DNA of 6,509 nucleotides from Candidatus Tenebribacter mawsonii (GTDB taxonomy: Bacteria; Cloacimonadota; Cloacimonadia; Cloacimonadales; TCS61): contig JAVCCD010000353.1 of NCBI GenBank assembly GCA_030765665.1, forward strand, positions 1 to 6,509, given 5' to 3'. The first letter of the stretch is position 1. Every line of letters begins with the position of its first letter. The notes under the pieces were generated by a model. The model did no database searches, was not told the DNA's origin, and saw only the letters and a list, made by a program, of their open reading frames with translations. The position numbers and the translations under genes are program-made. Shown here one piece after another: positions 1-6,478 of the stretch.

Positions 1-52
1 AGTAGGAATTGAAAAGAGTTCTGAAAGTATCAACCTGACTCCGCTAAATAAC

Positions 53-86
53 AAAAAAAGCCATTTCCTTACGGAAGATGGCTTTT
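53..86 (-). terminator. Rho-independent terminator after the permease gene
   Basis: Read on the minus strand, 20 bp after the permease stop codon, the sequence forms a long hairpin: left arm at 86-73, loop GTAA at 72-69, right arm at 68-56. The arms pair over 13 bp (AAAAGCCAT plus TTCC against GGAA plus ATGGCTTTT), with one unpaired C at position 77. The right arm runs into a tract of seven U (complement of 59-53). The loop is a GNRA-type tetraloop. Stem, loop and U-tract are textbook for intrinsic termination and mark the end of the minus-strand unit. On the plus strand the hairpin is followed only by an interrupted T-run, so termination in that direction would be weaker. Confidence 0.92.
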
Positions 87-106
87 ACTTTAACTAGATT
101 CTTTTT

Positions 107-1363
107 CTATTTTGCTTCTTTCTTTTTAATTTCGCCAAAATTTAAAATAAGGTTAAGAATAATACCAACTATAGCAGCGAGCCCCAAACCAACTAAGTGA
201 AAGTTTCCAATAGTGAATTCAGCACCGCCTAATCCCAATACAAGCATTGCAGCAGTTATCATAAGTATTTTAGCATTTGTGAAATCTACTTTATGATCAA
301 CCATATTTTTAATACCAATAGATGAGATCATACCGAAGAGAAGTATAGAAATTCCACCTATAACCGGACCAGGAATTGTGCCAATGATTGAAGTAAATTT
401 AGGTACAAAAGAAAGAATTATTGCAAATACAGCAGCGATTCTCATGATGACTGGATTGAAAACTCCTGTTAGAGCAACAGCACCGGTATTTTCGCTATAA
501 GTTGTATTAGCAGGTCCACCGATCATAGCAGAAAGAGATGTGGCGAGTCCGTCACCCAATAATGTTCTATGGATACCAGGCTTCTTAATAAAATCTTTTC
601 CAACCACATTACCAATTGCGAGAACATCGCCAAAGTGTTCCACAATTGTAACAATAGCAATTGGTACAATTATTGATATGGAACGTGCAGAAAATACAGG
701 TAGAGAGAATTTAGGCAGCCCAAACCAGGCAGCTTCGTGTACAGCTGAGAAATCTACAATTCCAAGTATAATTGCAAATATGTATCCGGCAATAAGAGCA
801 ACAAGAACAGGGAGCATTGATAATAATTTTGCTCCAACTTTTTCAAAGAAAACTTTAACGAAAACTGCAACTGCAAATGTAAATAATGCCACAAGCCAGC
901 AACCATTTACACCGATCTTTTCTACAATACCAGCTGCATAAGTTCCGTTTGCATTGTTGATAGCAACCGGTGCCAGAATCAAACCGATCAGGATAATTAT
1001 TGGACCGGTTACAAAAGGTGGTAGAATTTTGTGTAGAATTTGTACATTAATAAATTTAAAAATAATAGCTACAACAACGTACAATAGACCTGCGATTACA
1101 ATTCCACCTAATGCTTCTGCTAATGAACCGCCTTCAGCAGTTGCCACTGCAATGATACCAGGGATAAAAGCAAAAGATGAACCTAAGAATACAGGTACTT
1201 GAAATTTTGTAAGAACATGGAATAAAAGCGTGCCAATACCTGCTGCGAAAAGTGTTACTCCAACATCAAGTCCTGTAATTAATGGCACTAGAACAGTAGC
1301 ACCAAACATTACGAACATGTGTTGAAAGCCAAGAACGAAATTTTTACCATTAAGATCTTTCAT
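107..1363 (-). CDS. uraA: UraA-type uracil/nucleobase permease (NCS2 family)
   Basis: Inner-membrane nucleobase:cation symporter of the NCS2/NAT family, expected to import uracil or a related base with protons. The 418-residue protein is almost wholly hydrophobic, with about 14 likely membrane segments, and matches the E. coli UraA pattern throughout: QHMFVMFGATVLVP (14-27), LGSSFAF (60-66), the EH pair at 242-243, NTTYSEN (286-292) and a charged Lys-rich tail. Glu242 and Glu291 correspond to the UraA substrate ligands Glu241 and Glu290. The third polar position, His245 in UraA, is Asp246 here, as in UapA-type purine transporters. TTYxEN favours uracil over xanthine. I chose the ATG at 1363 because AAGGAG lies 5 nt upstream; an in-frame TTG at 1396 would add 11 residues but has no comparable site. 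The gene is last in the unit and separated from the amidase by a palindrome-bearing leader. Family is secure; exact substrate is inferred. Confidence 0.93.
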   Translation of the reverse strand: MKDLNGKNFVLGFQHMFVMFGATVLVPLITGLDVGVTLFAAGIGTLLFHVLTKFQVPVFLGSSFAFIPGIIAVATAEGGSLAEALGGIVIAGLLYVVVAIIFKFINVQILHKILPPFVTGPIIILIGLILAPVAINNANGTYAAGIVEKIGVNGCWLVALFTFAVAVFVKVFFEKVGAKLLSMLPVLVALIAGYIFAIILGIVDFSAVHEAAWFGLPKFSLPVFSARSISIIVPIAIVTIVEHFGDVLAIGNVVGKDFIKKPGIHRTLLGDGLATSLSAMIGGPANTTYSENTGAVALTGVFNPVIMRIAAVFAIILSFVPKFTSIIGTIPGPVIGGISILLFGMISSIGIKNMVDHKVDFTNAKILMITAAMLVLGLGGAEFTIGNFHLVGLGLAAIVGIILNLILNFGEIKKKEAK

Positions 1364-1368
1364 GAAAA

Positions 1369-1374
1369 CTCCTT
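1369..1374 (-). promoter_or_regulatory. Ribosome binding site fixing the permease start
   Basis: AAGGAG on the minus strand lies 5 nt before the ATG at 1363. The sequence and spacing are the same as in front of the hydroxylase gene (6389-6394). This decides against the longer reading from the TTG at 1396, which would translate through this site. A run of eleven A (complement of 1377-1387) sits just upstream and probably keeps the site unstructured. Confidence 0.85.
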
Positions 1375-1397
1375 CGTTTTTTTTTTTGCACATCAAT

Positions 1398-1419
1398 CTA
1401 ATGAATTAATATTCATTAG
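1398..1419. promoter_or_regulatory. Perfect palindrome, candidate operator of the permease gene
   Basis: Arms CTAATGAAT (1398-1406) and ATTCATTAG (1411-1419) are perfectly complementary over 9 bp around a 4-base spacer, giving 22 bp of dyad symmetry. It lies about 35 bp upstream of the permease start codon and directly downstream of a possible -10 box, where a repressor would block initiation. The same core half-site recurs at 1462-1478. It could also fold as a weak AT-only hairpin in the leader, but the small loop and low GC make a protein-binding site more plausible. No regulator is identified. Confidence 0.45.
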
Positions 1420-1420
1420 T

Positions 1421-1449
1421 ACCATATTTAATTAATCATCACATTACAA
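1421..1449 (-). promoter_or_regulatory. Possible sigma-70-type promoter for the permease
   Basis: On the minus strand TTGTAA (1449-1444) and TATGGT (1426-1421) are separated by 17 bp, each matching the -35 and -10 consensus at 4 of 6 positions. The implied start near 1414 falls inside the palindrome at 1398-1419. In DNA this AT-rich such matches arise by chance, so the call rests mainly on position: a roughly 200-bp gap before a gene otherwise at the end of a tightly packed operon. Confidence 0.3.
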
Positions 1450-1461
1450 TCACAAAAAGAA

Positions 1462-1478
1462 AATGAATGTAATTCATT
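1462..1478. promoter_or_regulatory. Second palindrome with the same half-site
   Basis: AATGAAT (1462-1468) and ATTCATT (1472-1478) form a perfect 7-bp dyad around a 3-base spacer. The half-site is identical to the core of the 1398-1419 palindrome, and the two centres are about 61 bp apart, close to six helical turns. On the minus strand the dyad is followed by TTCTTTTT, so a weak terminator or attenuator hairpin for the upstream genes is an alternative. The stem has a single G-C pair per arm, which argues against efficient termination. It overlaps the stop codon of the 29-residue ORF. Confidence 0.35.
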
Positions 1479-1563
1479 GGCAAGAAAAATTATTATTGTA
1501 AAGTTCATGTGCCATTAATTCCTTTGCAAAAGATTTCAAAATTGATATTAAATTCTCACTCAT
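1474..1563 (-). CDS. Possible 29-residue ORF coupled to the amidase (hypothetical or remnant)
   Basis: An ATG at 1563 overlaps the amidase TGA as ATGA, the classic arrangement for translational re-initiation, and opens a 29-residue frame ending in TGA at 1476-1474. The peptide begins MSENLISILKSFAKEL and ends YNNNFSCQ. It has an amphipathic, helix-like first half with no signal peptide or long hydrophobic stretch. A modest purine-rich stretch (GAAGAGA) lies upstream inside the amidase. The sequence from 'LKSFAKEL' onward faintly recalls the start of class II aldolase-type proteins, but that is too short to trust. It may be a genuine small protein, the N-terminal stub of a gene lost by deletion, or chance. 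I recognise no family. Confidence 0.35.
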   Translation of the reverse strand: MSENLISILKSFAKELMAHELYNNNFSCQ

Positions 1564-2846
1564 AACAGTCTCTTCACTAATTTGAATAATTTTTCATCAC
1601 TGTTAAAGTTACTTGAAAATTGAATTCCAAAAGGTAGTTTACTAGAAAACCCAAAAGGAATCGAGATTGTTGGAATGCCTGCATAAGTCCAGGGAAGATT
1701 CATTGCAGGATCTCCTGTAGAATCTAAACCATGAGGAGCTGTAGTAACAGCAGATGGAGAAACCCAAAGGTCAATTTCATGTTTCTTTTGAAATTGTTCC
1801 AAATCTTTTCGAAGCTGAGTTCTTCCGATGATCGCATTTTTCAAAATTTTTGCAGAAACTTGCTTTCCCTTTTCAATTAGCTCAAGTGATGCTTGATGAT
1901 AAAGATCTTTGAACTCCAAAACCCAATTTTTATGAACCTCAGCAAATTCAGCAGCATTCATCAACTTATGTTGATCATTGATCTCATCAATGTTATCAAA
2001 TGCTGGAATTGATTTAATGATAAATCCCTTTTGTTTTAAAACATCAATATATCTCCTAAAACAAGAAAGTACTTCTTGTGAAGCTTGCTGAAGATATTCT
2101 CCTTCAGGAATTCCTAAAATTGGATTTCTTTGCATTTCAGGAAGCTCCTCAATCCAATCATCGCATAGAATTGAAGCTATAATTTCACTTCCTTCTAAGT
2201 CTTGTGTGAAAAAACCAATATGATCAGAAGATTGTGAAAACGGAATAACTCCAGAAGTAGAAATTCTACCAAAACTTGGTTTGAAACCTATCGTTCCACA
2301 GAAAGAAGCAGGACGAGAAATTGAGCCTATAGTTTGAGTTCCAAGAGATAAAGGGCAAAAGCCAGCAGCAACTGCAGCTGCTGATCCACTACTTGAACCA
2401 CCTGGAGTGTGAGCAAGATTATGTGGATTGCAAGTTGCTCCAGGATGGAAATATGCAAATTCAGTTGTAATTGTTTTTCCCATGATCAGTGCACCAGCTT
2501 GCTTTAGCTTGGTTACAACCTTAGCTTCCTTACCAATCAAAATTTCTGAAGGAAGATCTGAGCCTGCTTTGGTTTTAAAACCATTAACATGGAAAATATC
2601 TTTTACTCCGATTGGAATTCCAAACAAAATAGGTCTTTCATTTGGATCAGAAAATTTGTCATACAACTCTATTAAATCATTTTGAAGTCGCTCTCTTCTA
2701 TTGGTTTCGGGTAATAATGCTTTAATCTTCGAATCCCATTGATCCAACTTATCACAAAGATTATCGATCAATTTTTCTGAAGTTAGCTCTTTATTTTGTA
2801 TTTGATATATTATTTTTGACAAAGAACATTCAGAAATAAATTTCAT
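1560..2846 (-). CDS. Amidase-signature family hydrolase
   Basis: A 428-residue cytoplasmic amidase (AS family, the fold of GatA, fatty-acid amide hydrolase and malonamidase E2), hydrolysing a carboxamide or similar C-N bond to acid and amine. The Ser-cisSer-Lys triad is intact: Lys82 in GIPIGVKD, cis-Ser151 in GGSSSGSAAAVAAG (149-162) and nucleophile Ser175 in GTQTIGSISRPASFCG (169-184). Ser151 and Ser175 are 24 apart, as in characterised members. The GTQT form with RPASFCG resembles malonamidase-like and other stand-alone amidases more than GatA, and no gatB/gatC is nearby, so a tRNA amidotransferase role is unlikely. Length is slightly short for the family, but the usual C-terminal LPFGIQF segment (404-410) is present, so the protein looks complete. 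Its ATG directly follows the CoA-transferase TAG with only a weak GACGG site, implying translational coupling. Substrate unknown; it may act on an amide formed or imported by this operon. Confidence 0.92.
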   Translation of the reverse strand: MKFISECSLSKIIYQIQNKELTSEKLIDNLCDKLDQWDSKIKALLPETNRRERLQNDLIELYDKFSDPNERPILFGIPIGVKDIFHVNGFKTKAGSDLPSEILIGKEAKVVTKLKQAGALIMGKTITTEFAYFHPGATCNPHNLAHTPGGSSSGSAAAVAAGFCPLSLGTQTIGSISRPASFCGTIGFKPSFGRISTSGVIPFSQSSDHIGFFTQDLEGSEIIASILCDDWIEELPEMQRNPILGIPEGEYLQQASQEVLSCFRRYIDVLKQKGFIIKSIPAFDNIDEINDQHKLMNAAEFAEVHKNWVLEFKDLYHQASLELIEKGKQVSAKILKNAIIGRTQLRKDLEQFQKKHEIDLWVSPSAVTTAPHGLDSTGDPAMNLPWTYAGIPTISIPFGFSSKLPFGIQFSSNFNSDEKLFKLVKRLL

Positions 2847-4037
2847 CTAAATTACACCGTCTTTTTTAAGTTGTTTTAGTTTCTCTGCATCAAAACCCAG
2901 ATACTTACTCAAAACTTCCGAAGTATGCTCACTGAGTTTCGGTACAGGATCACGTTTCTTCTCTTCAGGAATTGATGTCATCTTTATAGGATTACCAGCT
3001 ATTTTTATTGACCCAGCCAGATCATCATCTACTTCTACGATCATATTTCTAGCATGTATTTGCTTATCAGCCATTACCTTTTCTATAGTGTTAATAGGAC
3101 CACAAGGAACACCGTATTCTTCTATTAGAGTAATCCATTCATTTGCATTTTTTGTTAGGAATAGTTCATCCAGTAATGGGATTAAAGTTTCAAGATTATC
3201 ATTTCTGCCTGCATTAGTTTCGAACTTACTATCTGTAATCCATTCCTCTTTATTTACTGCTTTACAAAACTTCTTCCAAAGGCTGTCGTTTCCGATGGGA
3301 AGAACAAAGTAATCATCTTTAGCCATGAATGCTTGAAAAGGACTTACAGTAGGATGACGATTACCAAGAGGTTTGGGAGAAATTCCCTCAACTTGGTATC
3401 TCACCATGGCATTTTCTAAAATTGCAACCTGACTATCCAGCATCGCTACATCAACTTTTTGTCCTTCTCCGGTTTTTTCTCGATGATAGAGAGCTGCATT
3501 TATACCAATTGCTGTGAACATACCAGCCGTTATGTCACCGATAGACACTCCAACACGAGTAGGTGGAGTATCCGGCCAACCTGTGATACTCATTATTCCA
3601 CCTCTTGCCTGGGCAAGAAGATCATAAGCTGGTTTATGTGAATCTGGTCCGGTATGTCCAAAACCTGAAGACGCAGCATAAATTAGTTTTGGGTTGATCT
3701 TTTTAAGAATATCATAACCTAAACCTAGTTTTTCCATTGTACCTGGGCGATAATTTTCGATAAGTATATCGAACTCTTTTACTAATTCTTTCAGAATTAT
3801 TTTGCCCTCTTCTGCTTTTAGATTTAAGGTAATGCTTTTTTTAGCTCTATTTAAACTTAAAAAGTATAGCCCAACGTCATTTTTAAATGGACCATATTGT
3901 CTTGCATCATCACCAAATTTAGGTATTTCAACTTTAATGATTTCTGCACCAAGATCACTCAAAATTAAGGTACAATAAGGACCTGCCAACGCGCGAGTCA
4001 AATCAAGAACTTTTATTCCTTCAAATGGTTTAGCCAT
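2847..4037 (-). CDS. CaiB/BaiF (family III) CoA-transferase
   Basis: A 396-residue family III CoA-transferase that moves CoA between carboxylic acids through aspartyl-anhydride and thioester enzyme intermediates; members act as interlocked cytoplasmic dimers. Visible features in order: the N-terminal GIKVLDLTRALAGPYCT block (7-23), DLGAEIIKVE (28-37), a YDLLAQARGG block (138-147), the catalytic Asp168 in SIGDITAG (165-172, equivalent to Asp169 of formyl-CoA transferase), then HREKTGEGQKVDVAMLD (185-201), GNRHPTVSPFQAF (225-237) and GVPCGPINT (309-317). Length matches the family norm of about 400. The ATG abuts the hydroxylase TAA, and its Shine-Dalgarno AGAGGAG (4050-4044) lies in the last hydroxylase codons, 6 nt before the start. 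The family covers carnitine, bile-acid, oxalate, benzylsuccinate and mesaconate enzymes, so the acid cannot be named. Its position suggests it activates a product or substrate of the adjoining oxidase or amidase. Confidence 0.95.
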   Translation of the reverse strand: MAKPFEGIKVLDLTRALAGPYCTLILSDLGAEIIKVEIPKFGDDARQYGPFKNDVGLYFLSLNRAKKSITLNLKAEEGKIILKELVKEFDILIENYRPGTMEKLGLGYDILKKINPKLIYAASSGFGHTGPDSHKPAYDLLAQARGGIMSITGWPDTPPTRVGVSIGDITAGMFTAIGINAALYHREKTGEGQKVDVAMLDSQVAILENAMVRYQVEGISPKPLGNRHPTVSPFQAFMAKDDYFVLPIGNDSLWKKFCKAVNKEEWITDSKFETNAGRNDNLETLIPLLDELFLTKNANEWITLIEEYGVPCGPINTIEKVMADKQIHARNMIVEVDDDLAGSIKIAGNPIKMTSIPEEKKRDPVPKLSEHTSEVLSKYLGFDAEKLKQLKKDGVI

Positions 4038-6383
4038 TTAGTTCTCCTCTTTGTGTAAGTTTGCCAGTGCTACCTTTTCCTTTGTGATCGGCATAGATTT
4101 TATTCTGATTCCAAGAGCATCATTTACAGCATTTGCTATCATTGGAGCAGCCGGGATCATTGTGTGCTCACCAACTCCGCGAGCCCCAAATGGTCCATCC
4201 GGTTGAGGAACTTCAACAATTATTGGTACAATCTCATCAGGAACATCTTTGGCAGTAGGTATTTTGTAGTCGGTAAAGTTTGGATTTAACATTTTTCCTT
4301 TATCATCAAATCTCATGTCTTCGTAAAGTACTGTAGCAAGGCCTTGTAATAGTCCACCAGTGATCTGACCTTCCACCAGTGAAGGGTTAATTGCTTTACC
4401 TACATCTATTGCTTCCACAGCTTTTCTAACATGCATTTCGCCGCTATCTTTATCTACTTCCAATGATATTGCTGCTGCACCAACTGTGTAATGAACATTA
4501 GGATGACCACCCTGGCTTGTTTCTGGATCGCTATTGGCAGAAGCAAATTCCGGCATAAAAATTCCATGCCCCATTATTGGTCCACCTTTAAAAGTACTGT
4601 CTTCTGCTTGTATACCGTTTATTACAAAGTCTTTTAGTGGTAATTCAAAACTTGGTTTTGTTTTACATTTCACTTTCTCATCTTCTAAAAATAACATATC
4701 TTTTGGAAGATAAAGTGTTCTGGATACAATATCAAAAATTTGGTCTCGCGCATCAATTGCGGCTTTACTAACTGCATTTCCGCAAGACCATGTTACATGA
4801 GATGCAACAGTTTGCCATTCGTAAGGGTTTCTATCAGTATCCGGGTTTTCAGTACGGATTTTAGTTATTGGAACAGCCAGTATCTCTGCAGCAATTTGTG
4901 CCATAACAGTGAGATAACCCTGACCCATATCCATCCCAGAAACAAGAATATTTATACTTCCATCTTCACTGAATTTCAGGAATGCTGCTGATGAAGCATT
5001 AGGCGGCATGGCGGGAGCTTTCCAAATAAGTGAAAATCCTTTTCCCATTTTAATATTCGGATCATCAGATTTTACTTCTTTTCCCCATTCTATTTCTTTT
5101 GCAACTTTATCAATGCACTCGATAAGCCCATTAGGATTCATGGGAACTCCATAAGCTAGAGTGTCGTTTTCTTTAATTGCGTTGATTTTTCTGATCTCTA
5201 CAGCATCAATTTTTAGGTGATCAGCAATTCTATTTATGTGAGATTCCAATCCAAACATGAATTCAGAATACCCAAATCCTCGATAAGCTCCGCAAGGAGG
5301 AAGATTAGTATAGAGGCAAACAGAATCAATTGAGACATTATGAAATCGATACGGACCGATCGCAGAAAGTCCGACTGCATTTACAACATTTGCTCCATAC
5401 TCTGCAGAAGCACCTGTATCCCAATAAAGTTTATGATCTATTGCAGTAAATGTGCCATCGTTTTTTACACCGATCTTGAGCTTTGCAATTACACCCAATC
5501 GTTGAGATGTATTGTAGAATTCTTGCTCGCGAGACCAGATAATTTTTACAGGATTTCCTCTTACCCTTGTAGCAATTGCAGCTGCAAGAATTTCCATAGA
5601 AACACCTGCTTTCCCACCAAATCCACCTCCAATTGGTGGTGCAATTACACGTATATCTTTATGAGTAAATCCAAGTGGTGCGAGAGATTCAGCAAAAAGA
5701 TTTCTCTGAGTATGTGGAGATTGTGAAGAAGCCCAGATCGTTAATCTACCCGAGAGATCACACAATCCAGTTGCTGCATGAGTTTCCAAAGGGCAGTGAG
5801 AATATCTTGGCACAGTATAAGTGTCTTCCAGAATGTAATAAGCATCTTCAAATCCTTTTACGGTGTCACCTCTCCTAGTTTTACGCCAATGAGCAATATT
5901 TGTATTTGCTTGTGGAAAAAACCATGGTACATGTTCATATTCACCTAAATCAGGATGAAGAAGAGGGGCGTCATCCTTAAATGCCTCCATTTGATCAAAA
6001 ATAGCAGGCAATTGTTCATATTCGATCTTAACAAGTTTGGCAGCTCTTTTTGCTGTTTTCACATCTCTTGCAACTACAGCTGCAATTTGCTGTCCTACAT
6101 AATGTACAGTTTCCATAGCAAAAATATATCTATCTTTCATGTATAAACCGAATTTAAATGGGAAATCTTTTCCTGTGAATACACCAACTACACCCGGAAA
6201 TTTTTCTGCTTCGGTAGTATCTATGTTAATTATTTTAGCATGAGCTTCTGTACTTTCTACAATTGCCGCAAAATGCAGGTTTGGTCCAAATTCAAGATCA
6301 TCAGTATAACGTGTTGCACCAGATATTTTTTCTTTACCATCAATTCTAACTAAGGGTTTTCCGACGTGTTTTAGATCATTCAT
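4038..6383 (-). CDS. Molybdopterin-binding large subunit of a xanthine dehydrogenase-family hydroxylase
   Basis: A 781-residue molybdenum-cofactor subunit of the XDH/CoxL family, which hydroxylates N-heterocycles, aldehydes or aromatic CoA esters with water as oxygen donor. The a/b-hammerhead domain spans about 15-130, and the cofactor-binding domains follow. Conserved blocks: SHCPLETHAA (195-204), SSQSPHTQR (219-227), PIGGGFGGKAG (250-260), GAYRGFG (365-371), GMDMGQG (483-489), TWSCGNAV (531-538), DVGKAINP (660-667), GQITGGLLQG (672-681) and ARGVGEH (734-740) with catalytic Glu739. Lack of the AYRCSFR loop excludes form I CO dehydrogenase. Against bovine XDH from memory, Gln221, Phe370 and Glu739 match Gln767, Phe914 and Glu1261, but Ala259 and Ala336 replace Glu802 and Arg880. 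Length is typical of a separate large subunit; the FeS and FAD partners are not in the window. AAGGAG 5 nt upstream fixes the start. Family certain, substrate unknown. Confidence 0.95.
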   Translation of the reverse strand: MNDLKHVGKPLVRIDGKEKISGATRYTDDLEFGPNLHFAAIVESTEAHAKIINIDTTEAEKFPGVVGVFTGKDFPFKFGLYMKDRYIFAMETVHYVGQQIAAVVARDVKTAKRAAKLVKIEYEQLPAIFDQMEAFKDDAPLLHPDLGEYEHVPWFFPQANTNIAHWRKTRRGDTVKGFEDAYYILEDTYTVPRYSHCPLETHAATGLCDLSGRLTIWASSQSPHTQRNLFAESLAPLGFTHKDIRVIAPPIGGGFGGKAGVSMEILAAAIATRVRGNPVKIIWSREQEFYNTSQRLGVIAKLKIGVKNDGTFTAIDHKLYWDTGASAEYGANVVNAVGLSAIGPYRFHNVSIDSVCLYTNLPPCGAYRGFGYSEFMFGLESHINRIADHLKIDAVEIRKINAIKENDTLAYGVPMNPNGLIECIDKVAKEIEWGKEVKSDDPNIKMGKGFSLIWKAPAMPPNASSAAFLKFSEDGSINILVSGMDMGQGYLTVMAQIAAEILAVPITKIRTENPDTDRNPYEWQTVASHVTWSCGNAVSKAAIDARDQIFDIVSRTLYLPKDMLFLEDEKVKCKTKPSFELPLKDFVINGIQAEDSTFKGGPIMGHGIFMPEFASANSDPETSQGGHPNVHYTVGAAAISLEVDKDSGEMHVRKAVEAIDVGKAINPSLVEGQITGGLLQGLATVLYEDMRFDDKGKMLNPNFTDYKIPTAKDVPDEIVPIIVEVPQPDGPFGARGVGEHTMIPAAPMIANAVNDALGIRIKSMPITKEKVALANLHKEEN

Positions 6384-6388
6384 GATTA

Positions 6389-6394
6389 CTCCTT
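6389..6394 (-). promoter_or_regulatory. Ribosome binding site of the hydroxylase gene
   Basis: AAGGAG on the minus strand, 5 nt before the ATG at 6383, supports the chosen start. It lies only a few bases from the end of the inverted repeat at 6398-6478, so folding of the repeat in the mRNA leaves the site just outside the stem. Confidence 0.85.
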
Positions 6395-6397
6395 TTT

Positions 6398-6478
6398 TTC
6401 ACGCAAAGAAAAATGAGATCTCGCAGAGTACGCAGAGAGATGTAATAAAATCTTTTCTCTTTGCGCTCTCAGCGTGAA
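6398..6478. repeat. Imperfect inverted repeat of CGCAGAG/CGCAAAG units
   Basis: About 81 bp bounded by TTCACGC (6398-6404) and its exact complement GCGTGAA (6472-6478). Inside, CGCAAAGA (6402-6409) is exactly complementary to TCTTTGCG (6458-6465). CGCAGAGAG (6431-6439) pairs with CTCTCAGCG (6466-6474) with one mismatch, and CGCAGAG is repeated directly at 6422-6428 and 6431-6437. The composition differs from the AT-rich surroundings. I know this CGCAGAGA/CGCAAAGA-type sequence as a dispersed intergenic element in many environmental bacterial genomes. It encodes no protein. It fills most of the 126 bp upstream of the hydroxylase, and I see no convincing promoter in the remaining bases to the window edge. 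Confidence 0.7.

Noticed and set aside
2..97. Open plus-strand frame from base 2 to a TAG at 95-97, as if the 3' end of a convergent gene
   Set aside because: It would run through the whole terminator hairpin, covers only 31 codons, and the peptide resembles no family I know. An opposing minus-strand frame across 1-50 is equally open. Positions 1-52 contain nothing I can support.
540..1202. Plus-strand open frames of 133 and 82 codons
   Set aside because: They are antisense to the clearly coding, membrane-protein-like permease. Their products are low-complexity Thr/Ile/Pro/Asn-rich shadows with no ribosome binding site.
1434..1459. CRP-like site: TGTGA repeated with a 6-bp gap on the minus strand
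   Set aside because: The second copy is a direct rather than inverted repeat (TGTGA-N6-TGTGA), so it lacks the symmetry needed for a CRP/FNR dimer.
1364..1559. Purine riboswitch or PyrR-type attenuator upstream of the permease
   Set aside because: I looked because nucleobase permeases often carry one. I found no three-way junction with the conserved purine-aptamer loops, no GC-rich anti-terminator/terminator pair and no PyrR-like consensus.
4740..6146. Plus-strand open frames of 60-130 codons opposite the hydroxylase
   Set aside because: They lie entirely within a gene with strong family motifs, and their Cys/Ser-rich translations look like frame shadows.
6398..6478. CRISPR array or tandem repeat array
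   Set aside because: The repeated units are only 7-9 bp, irregularly spaced and arranged as inverted arms, with no spacers of uniform length and no cas genes.
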